Under the pieces are notes generated by a model, which worked only from the letters and a program-made list of their open reading frames with translations, ran no database searches and was not told where the DNA came from. Position numbers and translations under genes: made by a program. DNA of 64,000 bases from Ructibacterium gallinarum (GTDB lineage Bacteria > Bacillota > Clostridia > Monoglobales > Monoglobaceae): the NCBI RefSeq assembly GCF_014982785.1, contig NZ_JADCKB010000014.1:1-64000 (forward strand). Direction: 5' to 3'. This document shows positions 55,501-63,450 of the stretch, in pieces. The stretch's first letter is position 1, and the number at the start of each line of letters is the position of its first letter.

Positions 55501-58500
55501 CGGTGTAATTTCGTCAAGCAAGCTGTTGTAGTTTGCCTGCACCACCCTGTATATCTTGTTGTCTGCCATAAAGGTTACTGTACAAACAGCCAGTTTCCAC
55601 TGTGCATAAAGCGTTACGTCAGCATTTATCGTATACTCGTCGGAAGGTTGGTAGCGAGTTCCGCTTCCATCCTGCAAAGTGTTCCAACCGGTGAACACAT
55701 ATCCCTCTCTCTGTGGTATGTTTGCAGATAAGACAAGCGGTACGCCATACTGTTTCTGTTGTGAATTAGGCATCTGCGAAACCGGATCCGAGGTGTTTGC
55801 GTCATAACTTGCGGTATATGTATTTGCTTCCCATTTTGCATATAAAACAAACGCACCTATGACAGGAATATCAAAGTTATACATCTTTGTTGTCTCTTTA
55901 TCTGTATACCAGCCGCAGAACTTGTATCCATCATTTGTTGGTGGTTCGGGTTCTGTGAGCAGCTGCCCGTCCTCAACGTTTACGATGGTGTAAATATTTT
56001 CACCGTTTACAAAAACGATGTCAAACCGTTCTTTCTCAACAACTGAAATTGAAATGACAGGCTGAGATTTCACTTGATGGATGGTATAGGTATAGCTGTT
56101 TCCGTCCTGCACACCATCAAGCGGCTGTCCGTTCACATATACGTTTGGTGTGGCGGTTTTATATCCTTCAGCCAGCGTCACAGTAAACTGCACATCCTGG
56201 CCGTAGTTAACCGTCTGTGACTGCGGCGTCACTGTGTATCCTGTGCCATCTGTTAAAATCACTGTGAATCTGACGGGCAAGACGTCATGCACCGTGATAT
56301 TGCTATTACTTGTAACATTTTTCAGCACATAAGAGTACACATTGCCTTCTACCGACGAAAAGCCAAGCGCCATACCGTTTGCGCTTACAATCATACGCTC
56401 TGCTGTATAACCTTCGTGGATTGTGATGGTAAACGCTACCTCACCGCCGTAGCCGACCGTCTTCTGCGCGCCCGGCTCCGATACCGTATACCCCTCGCCT
56501 GATTCAGGAAGGATTACCGTAAAGCTCTCGCCATTCCACACAGCGTAGAGGTCTAATGATTTGTTTTCAGTATATTGATACTCTTTTCCAGCTTCATACT
56601 TTACCGCACCGTCTGGAGTTTCCGCCCAGCCTAAGAAACGGTAACCCGTCCGCATCGGAATTGTCCTGCTCAGTGTAAGCGGTACATTTTCAACCTTGTT
56701 CTGCGGCGCAGGCATTCCGTATACCGCATCCTTCGCGTTACCATGGTAGGTTACCATGTACTCGCCCAGCCTTGTCCAAACGGCATAGATCGTGGTGTTT
56801 CCAAATATCTCAATCTCCCCGCCTGAGGCATATGTTTGCCCGCTGCCATCCGACTGTGTGTTCCAGCATGCAAAGCTATAACCGTCCTTGGATGGCACAG
56901 CATCACTAATCTGCATCGTAACGCTGTCAGCACCGCCTGTAAGCTTTTTCGTCTGGCTTGGCGGTGCGCCGCTGCCGCCGTTTGCATCATAGGAAAGTGT
57001 ATAGCTGTCGTTTTCGGAAATTACCGCATAAAGATAGACTGTCGCTCCGTCTGTGCCGGTAAGTCCGGTTGTGATTTCCTGCCCGTCGGTATAGTAAACC
57101 GTACTGCTGCCCGGTGCGGTTGACCACCCCGCCAGGTGATAACCTTCAGGTGTAACAATCCCTAGTTCTTCTCCTGTATACAGGTTAAACGGAACCCCAA
57201 ACTTGGCACTCTGCTCGCTATTTAGCTGTTCGTCTCCGTTGATATATACGATCTTATAGGAAACAGGAATCCAATAGGCGTAAGCCTCAAGCGTCTGACT
57301 CTCGTTGTCCCATGGGGCAGAGGCGTATCTGCCGCTGACCTTCATATTCTCATCGAACAGAATTTCACCGTGTCCGTCCTTTTCCGTATAATAACCGCCG
57401 AATGTATATCCGTATCTTTCAGGCATCCGCAGCCCCTGGTCAGACAGCATAGAATCATATTTAACCGAAATGGTTGTGCTGCCACCTGCGCCGCCTTCTG
57501 CATTTAAAACAATGATTGTCTCAGCCGTTTCCCATACAGCGTAAAGTGTGACAGTTTTGTTGTTCTCAGCCGTTAGGTTTTTAACCTGTGTCTTGTCATA
57601 GTACATCACTCCGTATTCAGGCACCGTTGTCCATCCGAGGAAACGATAGCCTTTTCTGATAAATGTATTTTCGGACAGAGTAACAGATGTGTCATATTTT
57701 GCACGTATGTCCACCATATCACCGCTGCCGTAATTTGCATCAAAGCTAATAGTGTATTCATTCTGTGCCCACACGGCGTAAAGCACGGTATCCGAAGTAA
57801 TTGTAATCTGATCCCCTGCATGATATTTTGCCTCTTCTGCTGAAGCATTGTCCGCCCAACCGAGGAAGGTATAGCCTGTTCGCGTCGGCGTTTCGTTTTT
57901 AATTATTGCCAGATCGTTTTCGTCATAGCCAAAAATATCAACCGGCGCATCTATACCGTCGTTTCCGTTGTAAATCACATTAAAGGCCTCACTGCTTACA
58001 ATTACGACGTCCGTTTTGGCTATGACGGTGAAGACATAGCTTCCGTTATCTCCCGGTGTTTCAACACCGTTAATGTAAACCTTAGGGGGCACATCACCGG
58101 TCACGGTAAAGCTCGCTGTATCGCCATAATAATAGGTATCACTGAGTCCGTTTACGGTATAGCCATCTGCCACGTTTTTCGTAATTGGATAGGAAATCTT
58201 TTCCCATACAGCATAGAGTACCGTGTCGCTCGCGGGCATAATCATGGGGTCGCTGGGCTGGACTTCAGCCGCCTGGGCATCCTGTGTTTTTGCCCAACCA
58301 AGGAAATAATATCCGACTCTTTCAGGCACAGCCTCGGTTATGGTAACCGTGCTTGCCGCAGGGGGATACACCTCCGGCACATAATAGCTGAACGCACCGC
58401 CGTTTGCATTGTATGACAACTGTGGATTCTTCTGCCACACCGCGTACAGCGTAACAAGGCTATTGCCCATTGTGAAACTGTCTGACGGCTGATATTCAGG

Positions 58501-60888
58501 TTCTGCCGCATCGCTCGACGTTGCCCAGCCCAAAAACGTGTAATTTGCACGGACGGGAAGCTGGTCGCTAAGCGCTATGGTTTCGTCTTGGTGAATCACC
58601 ACCGGAGACGGTGCGCCGCTGCCTCCGTTTGCATCATAAGTAATCTGGAACTTGTCCTTTTCGAGCCACGCCGCATACAGATAGACCGTTTCGCCTTCTT
58701 TGGTTGCAAGACCTACACTGTAGTCGGTGTCTGCCATATACATTCCCCAGTTTTGCTCGTCATAGATATTCCAGCCGACAAAGTTATAGTGTTCTCTGGA
58801 AATTCCGAGCGCCTCTGCCGATGGAAGACGGAGTTTTCCGTACTCGACATCAGCTTGTATGGAAATATATTCGCCCATGCTGTAGAAGTGGATATTATAA
58901 CGGATCGGTTTCCACTGTGCATACAGCGTAGTGTCCGAAGTCTTATCCCACAGGCTTGCGCTCGTGCCGTCATCATTGTAATATTTTTTACCGCCTTCTT
59001 CCTGGTCAAAATACCCCAAAAAGGTATAACCCGGTCTGCTCGGTTGTGTAATCCCCGGCATAGCTGCATCATAACTTGCGGTTAAAATTGTAGAACCGCT
59101 GCCGCCCATGGCGTTTAGCGTGACATTGCACGCAATTGGCTCCCATACAGCATAAAGAGTTATGTTACCCTTATCGATTAGGTTGGAAATACTCTGCTCG
59201 TCTGTATAGACAACTCCACTCTCTGCGGAGGTTGCCCACCCCTTAAATGTCCAGCCTTCTAATGCATATGTGTTTTTGCGAAGCGTTCCTTCCGTATCGT
59301 AAACAAATTGGCTGTCTTCCATAGTCCCTTCTATCTCATGAGTAGCTGAAGCAGGCTTATTTTTGTTATAGGTTATCGTATAGTTGTTTGCCGACCACTG
59401 TGCATACAACGTAGTTACGCTGGGAATATCATATTCTTTTGCACTGCTGCCGTCTGCGCTGTAGTACTGCGTACCACCCTGCTTTTCAGTAAAGTAGCCT
59501 AAAAATGTATAGCCTAATTTCTGAGGCATGGTGGCTGCGGGCATATCCTCTCCGAACGTTGCGGTAACCGTTGGTGTGCCCGAAGTTGTTGCACCGTTGC
59601 CGTCCAAGGTAACCGTATACTGGTTAGGGACAGCAGATGCCGTAATAACAATATCACCCTTGATTGCAGTACCAAAAATGGACAAATAGCCGTCGACACT
59701 ATTGTAACTGTAATCCTGATTTACGACAATCGGTACGCCGCCCATAGTAACTGACACCGACTGCGGTAGGGAATATCCGGCATTTACCGAAAGTGTAGTA
59801 TTGTAATCTGTGCCGTATTTTGCTGTAGTGTCGGTATTGCTTGATGTAATATTGGTCAGATTATTTGTAACCGACATCGTTTTATAATATTGCACCGTAC
59901 CGACCTCGGGACTTCCCGAGTATGTATAAGCATTGCCGGCATCATCCGTCACCGTAAGTCCGGACACATTCTTCAGACTCACCGCACCACTCTTATCATG
60001 GTCGGGAAGCGTAAAGGTATATGTAACGGTATCTCCCGACACAGTTGCCTCCGATGACGTTGCAAAATCCGTTCCATCTATGGTAATGTCGGCGCTTCCG
60101 CTTGCAGAAATCTGCACCGCTTCGTTAAATTTTATTTCATAAGCGAGGGTGTCTCCGGCAATACAGATACCATTTTCCGGACCAGTAATATTCGTCGTGT
60201 TTAAGGATGCGCTTGAAAATGCCGGTGCTGTGGTATCGTGGAGGTAGCATTGCATTTCACAAATCCACGGTCTGCCGGCTAAATTTCCCCAGTTGGAAAA
60301 CCAGAGCTGTATGTAGTCTGTACCAGCCGGTAAAACCGTGGTGCCGTCGTTTACATTTCCAGCATTTAGTTCTAGAACGTAGTTAGAATCATTCGCTCCG
60401 GCCTTGCCGTCTTTAAATTGGGTCTTCTTGATTTCTGCAAGCAAACTTCCGGATGCACTATAACACTCAGCTCGAATGGAAAAAAGGTGGTCGGAGCTCC
60501 AGCCTTGCAAATAATTTCTTGAAGAAGCGCTTATGGAAAGCTGTCCTAAATTTGCTCTTGTTTTATCTGCTTCAGACAGCTTTATCGTATAATACACGCC
60601 TTCGGTATACTTGTCTGTACCAAGATCTTCACCCTCTGCCGCACGGATACCTACACCGTAATCATCATGTTTCCAACCGACGGGGTACACGTTTTTGGCA
60701 ATATTCCCCCATCCCTGCTCTGCCAGAGACTGCCCCTCTATAATGGGAGGAATCAAATTTTGCGTTTTCTGCCGATTGGTCCACATGCCGTCTGTGTTTG
60801 TTTCTGCATAGGCAGGGATAGCAAACATAGACGGCAGCATACACAGGACGATCGCCCATGCATAAAATCTTTGTTTTACTCTTCTCAT
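52558..60888 (-). CDS. Giant SLH-anchored repeat protein (Listeria-Bacteroides/InlB-type repeats), putative adhesin
   Basis: A 2776-residue exported protein. Signal peptide 1-27 (QRFYAWAIVLCMLPSMFAIP). An N-terminal beta domain (about 28-215) is followed by a bacterial Ig-like domain (DTTAPAFSSASLN). From about 433 to 2280 come some 18 Flg_new repeats of 65-80 residues, each with a GYTFLGW-like core and YAVW or YAQW end, interleaved with at least five copies of another unit of about 70 residues (e.g. YGQDVQFTVTLAEGY). Ig-like modules (about 2280-2490) lead to a Gly/Ser linker, one further Flg_new repeat, a Pro/Thr/Asp linker and three SLH domains at 2600-2776 (NPFNDVSDDDWFYNEV; SREEMAAIINRYANY; NTTRAETAAILQRLL). 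No enzyme domain is seen. Likely a surface adhesin or matrix protein. Confidence 0.85.
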   Translation of the reverse strand: MRRVKQRFYAWAIVLCMLPSMFAIPAYAETNTDGMWTNRQKTQNLIPPIIEGQSLAEQGWGNIAKNVYPVGWKHDDYGVGIRAAEGEDLGTDKYTEGVYYTIKLSEADKTRANLGQLSISASSRNYLQGWSSDHLFSIRAECYSASGSLLAEIKKTQFKDGKAGANDSNYVLELNAGNVNDGTTVLPAGTDYIQLWFSNWGNLAGRPWICEMQCYLHDTTAPAFSSASLNTTNITGPENGICIAGDTLAYEIKFNEAVQISASGSADITIDGTDFATSSEATVSGDTVTYTFTLPDHDKSGAVSLKNVSGLTVTDDAGNAYTYSGSPEVGTVQYYKTMSVTNNLTNITSSNTDTTAKYGTDYNTTLSVNAGYSLPQSVSVTMGGVPIVVNQDYSYNSVDGYLSIFGTAIKGDIVITASAVPNQYTVTLDGNGATTSGTPTVTATFGEDMPAATMPQKLGYTFLGYFTEKQGGTQYYSADGSSAKEYDIPSVTTLYAQWSANNYTITYNKNKPASATHEIEGTMEDSQFVYDTEGTLRKNTYALEGWTFKGWATSAESGVVYTDEQSISNLIDKGNITLYAVWEPIACNVTLNAMGGSGSTILTASYDAAMPGITQPSRPGYTFLGYFDQEEGGKKYYNDDGTSASLWDKTSDTTLYAQWKPIRYNIHFYSMGEYISIQADVEYGKLRLPSAEALGISREHYNFVGWNIYDEQNWGMYMADTDYSVGLATKEGETVYLYAAWLEKDKFQITYDANGGSGAPSPVVIHQDETIALSDQLPVRANYTFLGWATSSDAAEPEYQPSDSFTMGNSLVTLYAVWQKNPQLSYNANGGAFSYYVPEVYPPAASTVTITEAVPERVGYYFLGWAKTQDAQAAEVQPSDPMIMPASDTVLYAVWEKISYPITKNVADGYTVNGLSDTYYYGDTASFTVTGDVPPKVYINGVETPGDNGSYVFTVIAKTDVVIVSSEAFNVIYNGNDGIDAPVDIFGYDENDLAIIKNETPTRTGYTFLGWADNASAEEAKYHAGDQITITSDTVLYAVWAQNEYTISFDANYGSGDMVDIRAKYDTSVTLSENTFIRKGYRFLGWTTVPEYGVMYYDKTQVKNLTAENNKTVTLYAVWETAETIIVLNAEGGAGGSTTISVKYDSMLSDQGLRMPERYGYTFGGYYTEKDGHGEILFDENMKVSGRYASAPWDNESQTLEAYAYWIPVSYKIVYINGDEQLNSEQSAKFGVPFNLYTGEELGIVTPEGYHLAGWSTAPGSSTVYYTDGQEITTGLTGTDGATVYLYAVISENDSYTLSYDANGGSGAPPSQTKKLTGGADSVTMQISDAVPSKDGYSFACWNTQSDGSGQTYASGGEIEIFGNTTIYAVWTRLGEYMVTYHGNAKDAVYGMPAPQNKVENVPLTLSRTIPMRTGYRFLGWAETPDGAVKYEAGKEYQYTENKSLDLYAVWNGESFTVILPESGEGYTVSEPGAQKTVGYGGEVAFTITIHEGYTAERMIVSANGMALGFSSVEGNVYSYVLKNVTSNSNITVHDVLPVRFTVILTDGTGYTVTPQSQTVNYGQDVQFTVTLAEGYKTATPNVYVNGQPLDGVQDGNSYTYTIHQVKSQPVISISVVEKERFDIVFVNGENIYTIVNVEDGQLLTEPEPPTNDGYKFCGWYTDKETTKMYNFDIPVIGAFVLYAKWEANTYTASYDANTSDPVSQMPNSQQKQYGVPLVLSANIPQREGYVFTGWNTLQDGSGTRYQPSDEYTINADVTLYAQWKLAVCTVTFMADNKIYRVVQANYNSLLDEITPPYKDGCVFDGWYNSDKRWNFAQDRVTGNLTLNAVFLGENFTVTPPVFSEGFTFTSESSETVPFGGNYAFTVSVAEHYSAENIHVTANGIVLTPTIAGRDYHYTIKNITSDCMIFVEGVEKEIYTVEYLVDGELYRSTEAMYGAKLQRPVTPSKEGHVFAGWFNGDTEWDFENHTVLGNLTLDAKFDMSSYTITLPSNTAEYTITAADDTEVMYGGSFTFTVTVSEGFDAAAMVVLANGIQLTTDSNEGNAYTYTISQIGEPQTITIRGIGQDVYSITYKAGTFDYVGGLPDGAIKQHGIPAVISDAVPVRNGYIFLGWSSVENADVPEYIASDLYETDADVTLYAVWEAETYQVVYEENGGSEIPDTQYTYGQGLVLPGKAEILREGFEFVGWYDNERLEGVAVTEITDMDIGDKTFYARWKAAAITPQGYEGVYDGESHAVTFDLAEPLQVERYQWYFKAEGSDIFVPVNGEAYNIYSVQNVTDSGIYYCTLEFLQNGYVARVNTNECKVKITPKPITITAASASKVYDKAPLVSVEYTQEGLVNDTQKIDVTMTADSTITNTGSCENKIETVMIKNADGTDITGNYEITKAVGTLTVTPAILKVEGKNITVYKNNEISIHSLYTLSGMLGEESLSANAQIESIKDAKGNVIESLDEVSKSTGTYTVNLSYNNFSGDGSENYSGSGTVTTTVTVKSSGGGSSGGGGGGSSVTTSYTVTFDTQGGSKIDSIKVNKNSTVVKPEDPTKEGYTFEGWFTDKECATAYDFDTKVTKNITLYAKWTEEKGEPTDPTDPAEPDEWENPFNDVSDDDWFYNEVKDSVKNGWFSGTTETTFSPNEPITRGMLVTVLWRIENKPVVNYLMTFKDVDESAYYGEAVRWAASAQIVKGYSETEFAPDKLISREEMAAIINRYANYKKMIGTQGDLSNFTDESLVADWAYGNMEWAVGTGLISGTDENKLNPQGNTTRAETAAILQRLLEK

Positions 60889-60963
60889 TAAGCCATATCC
60901 TTTCTGTAAAAATTCTTTTTTTCGTGTAAATTTTCATTCATTTTCATTTCGAAGATAAAGCGC

Positions 60964-61009
60964 AAAAAGGCGAACTCCATCCGTTTTAAAACGGGCGGAA
61001 TACGCCTTT
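60964..61009 (-). terminator. Terminator-like hairpin in the leader of the giant repeat protein gene
   Basis: On the minus strand AAAGGCG pairs with CGCCTTT around an inner perfect CCGTTTT/AAAACGG stem, followed by TTTTTGCG. It lies between the promoters and the start codon, so it can act as an attenuator or block upstream transcripts. Confidence 0.55.
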
Positions 61010-61072
61010 GAAAATATAAAAATCATCCTCTTGACAGAGAAAATTTGCAAATTTATTTTGTATATATGTGAG

Positions 61073-61101
61073 ATTATCGCACAGCTTCATACATATGTCA
61101 A
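61073..61101 (-). promoter_or_regulatory. Sigma-A promoter P2 of the giant repeat protein gene
   Basis: TTGACA and GATAAT with a 17-base spacer on the minus strand. Confidence 0.6.
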
Positions 61102-61133
61102 CCCCCTTTTTGTAACCATAAAAATCCATTTAT

Positions 61134-61162
61134 ATTATACTATAAAAACCCACATGTGTCAA
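61134..61162 (-). promoter_or_regulatory. Sigma-A promoter P1 of the giant repeat protein gene
   Basis: Perfect TTGACA and TATAAT with a 17-base spacer on the minus strand, 61 bases upstream of P2. Confidence 0.75.
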
Positions 61163-61393
61163 TGTTTTGTGACACTCTGACAGCTTTTTCTCAAGATATT
61201 TGTGCGAAGTGACTCGCCATAATTTTTAGGGTTTTAGATTTTATATAATACTTTCTAAAAAAATAATTTGAAAGAAAACAAAAGTGTTCATTTTAATAAT
61301 TTCATTTTATTTGGAGCTATACTATAAAAGCAGACACGGATATGCATGATCTGTTATAATTAATTATACGCCAAAAAGGAGCCTTCTTATGGC

Positions 61394-61576
61394 ATGTCTC
61401 CCCCCAATGTCGATGTGGAACTGTTTATTACCGTCTTTCAAAAAGCTTACGAAAACAAAACGTCCCCTATGGGCTGTTCCATTCAGATTGGGGAACAAAG
61501 TACACGTCCTTTATCTTTCCGGCTGCTTCTGGATTCTTTAAATATAGTGGCTTCATATATTGCTCTTTGGCAATGA
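61394..61576 (+). pseudogene. Decayed IS3-family transposase fragment (OrfB, DDE domain part)
   Basis: One frame reads DVELFITVFQKAYENK, an adjacent frame then reads LFHSDWGTKYTSF, the DDE-region second Asp motif of IS3 OrfB, and the first frame resumes with SFRLLLDSLNIV. This is the usual order of IS3 OrfB (HSD..G..YTS, then F...LDSLNIVQS). So it is a fragment with two frameshifts, missing its N-terminus, the first Asp and the Glu. Upstream, AAGGAG precedes a chance ATG at 61389. It is more decayed than, and not closely similar to, the intact IS3 transposase 280 bases downstream, so it stems from an older, different insertion. Confidence 0.75.
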
Positions 61577-61856
61577 TATACCTAAACTGATTTTGAATTA
61601 CTGATTTGTCCATAGCAAAATTCTTCTTTCTCTTTGATAATAGGATTATATAACAAATCAGCAAAAATTCTACTACACTAAACTTCTATCATATCTGCAT
61701 GGCTGAGATACATGTCGGGCTCTGTTAATATTATTACACGGCATCTTTATGTTCTTAAATTGGCATGATCTTATGCTGGTTATTTTAACTCAAATTTGAT
61801 TTATCATCAAATTCAGGATACAATAGAAACCATTTTCATTTTAGGAGGTTTCTATC

Positions 61857-63035
61857 ATGAAACAAAAGTACACACAAAAGCAAAAATATGATGTTATTAA
61901 ACGATATCTTGCAAGTGAGCAAGTTCTGTCTATTCACAAGCGAACAGGCATTCCTCGGTCAACAATTTATTCTTGGATAAGCGATTATAATTACAAACAT
62001 CAGGTTAAAGATCATGCTATTAACTTAAAAGACTACAACGACCTTAAACGCAAATATGAGCGCAGTCAAATTATAATTAAAATCCTGCAATCTGCTTCTT
62101 GCTTAGCTACTGACTCGATAGACAACAAGTATTACGCCATTGAAGATATGTTATTAGAAGGATACAATGTCAATGTTCTTTGTGAAGCATTACGTCTTCC
62201 AAAGGGTACATATTACAACCGTAAACTTCGTGGTAAGAACGGTAACACACAAGCCAAGCAACGGAGAGATGAACTTAAGCCTGTCATAGAAGCAATTTAT
62301 CAAGAAAGTAACCAGATTTATGGTCCATGTAAGATTGCTGCAGTTATGTATGACAGAGGTTATCACATTTCCCCAAACACTATTGCACGAATAATGCACG
62401 AAAATGGTTGGTTTAGTATTCGTGGTGGTGCAAAAGCACTATATGAAATGAATCAAAAACGCAAGGAAAATATCTTAAACCAACAATTCACAACCACTCG
62501 TCCAAACGAGGTCTGGGTTAGTGATGTAACCTACTACACATACAATCAGATGAGATATTTCATTTGTGCTATCATTGACCTATATGCTCGCAAGGTAGTT
62601 GCATGGAAAATTTCAAAAAAGAACAGCACTCAGCTTATAAGAAAAACCTTTATGGATGCGTATAGTTCACGAGAAATAACCGATAATCTTCTATTTCACT
62701 CCGACCAAGGAGGCAACTATGTATCGAAAACATTTATGAAACAATTGCAAGAATTAAATGTTCAGCAATCATTTTCAAGAGCAAGTACTCCATATGATAA
62801 CTCTGTATGTGAATCTTTTTTCAGTAGTTTCAAGCAAGAAGAATTATACCGTCACGAATATAAAACTGTCGAGGAAATGAAACGCAGCATTAACAATTAT
62901 ATGATTTTCTACAATGAGAAAAGACCACACTCAATTATTCGATACCAGACACCCAATAAATTCGAAGCAAAATATTACGTTAAATTAAGACTTTTACAGG
63001 ATGTAAATCTGGACGACAATAGTTCAAATCTATGA
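61857..63035 (+). CDS. IS3-family transposase, single uninterrupted ORF
   Basis: A 392-residue transposase in which the OrfA-like helix-turn-helix part (residues 1-80: KQKYDVIKRYLASEQVLS; GIPRSTIYSWI) and the OrfB catalytic part are one frame without the usual programmed frameshift. DDE residues are visible in VWVSDVTYYTY (first Asp), LLFHSDQGGNY (second Asp) and ENSVCESFF-type (VCESFFSSFKQEELY, Glu). C-terminal YNEKRPHSIIRYQTPN is the IS3 family ending. RBS AGGAGG, 8 bases before ATG. It appears intact. No convincing terminal inverted repeats or target duplication were found by eye, so the ends of the element are undefined. Confidence 0.88.
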   Translation: MKQKYTQKQKYDVIKRYLASEQVLSIHKRTGIPRSTIYSWISDYNYKHQVKDHAINLKDYNDLKRKYERSQIIIKILQSASCLATDSIDNKYYAIEDMLLEGYNVNVLCEALRLPKGTYYNRKLRGKNGNTQAKQRRDELKPVIEAIYQESNQIYGPCKIAAVMYDRGYHISPNTIARIMHENGWFSIRGGAKALYEMNQKRKENILNQQFTTTRPNEVWVSDVTYYTYNQMRYFICAIIDLYARKVVAWKISKKNSTQLIRKTFMDAYSSREITDNLLFHSDQGGNYVSKTFMKQLQELNVQQSFSRASTPYDNSVCESFFSSFKQEELYRHEYKTVEEMKRSINNYMIFYNEKRPHSIIRYQTPNKFEAKYYVKLRLLQDVNLDDNSSNL

Positions 63036-63106
63036 TTTTTTCTGTTTTGATTTCAAAATCAGCCTTTTTTGAAAAAAGTGTACAGTATAAATTTTGTATG
63101 TTAAAA

Positions 63107-63139
63107 TGCCCAAAACCTTCACAGATAAGGATTTGGGCA
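63107..63139. terminator. Hairpin after the transposase gene
   Basis: TGCCCAAA..CCTT pairs with AAGG..TTTGGGCA around a 7-base loop, between the transposase and the tRNA gene. A second stem AACACCT..ATATT/AATAT..AGGTGTT follows at 63149-63189. Confidence 0.5.
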
Positions 63140-63194
63140 TAAGAAAACACCTAATATTAAACACTTATGGTTCAAATATCAGGTGTTATTCATC

Positions 63195-63270
63195 TGGCTC
63201 CTCCAGTTGGACTCGAACCAACGACCCTGCGGTTAACAGCCGCATGCTCTACCAACTGAGCTATAGAGGA
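63195..63270 (-). tRNA. tRNA-Asn (GTT)
   Basis: A complete 76-base cloverleaf. The 5' arm TCCTCTA pairs with TGGAGGA, the D arm is GCTCAGTTGGTAGAGC, the anticodon stem-loop GCGGC-TGTTAAC-CGC region shows anticodon GTT, and the T arm is GTTGG-TTCGAGT-CCAAC. The 3' CCA is encoded. It sits just beyond the IS3 element. Confidence 0.95.
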
Positions 63271-63383
63271 ATATATTTAAAAATATTATATGCAAAAAAG
63301 AGAAAAATATGAAAATCTCTTTCCACATATTTTCAACAACAAATAATATTATACCAGATTATTTTAAATTGTCAAGTCTTTTT

Positions 63384-63426
63384 TTCGTCTGTTTGCCCTT
63401 TGTTTTTCAAAAGACAAACAGACGAA
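63384..63426. repeat. Inverted repeat between GH127-type gene and tRNA-Asn
   Basis: TTCGTCTGTTTG pairs with CAAACAGACGAA across a 19-base loop. It lies at the 3' end of the minus-strand GH127-type gene, but the T-run is on the wrong side for that gene, so it is not a standard terminator. Confidence 0.5.
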
Positions 63427-63450
63427 GTTATCCAAGTTTTAACTTATTTA

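Noticed and set aside
60964-61009. Cyclic-di-GMP or other known riboswitch in the adhesin leader
   Set aside because: No known aptamer core is recognisable; only the terminator-like hairpin can be supported.
61467-61664. 65-codon minus-strand frame opposite the IS3 fragment
   Set aside because: Antisense to the recognisable IS3 transposase pieces.
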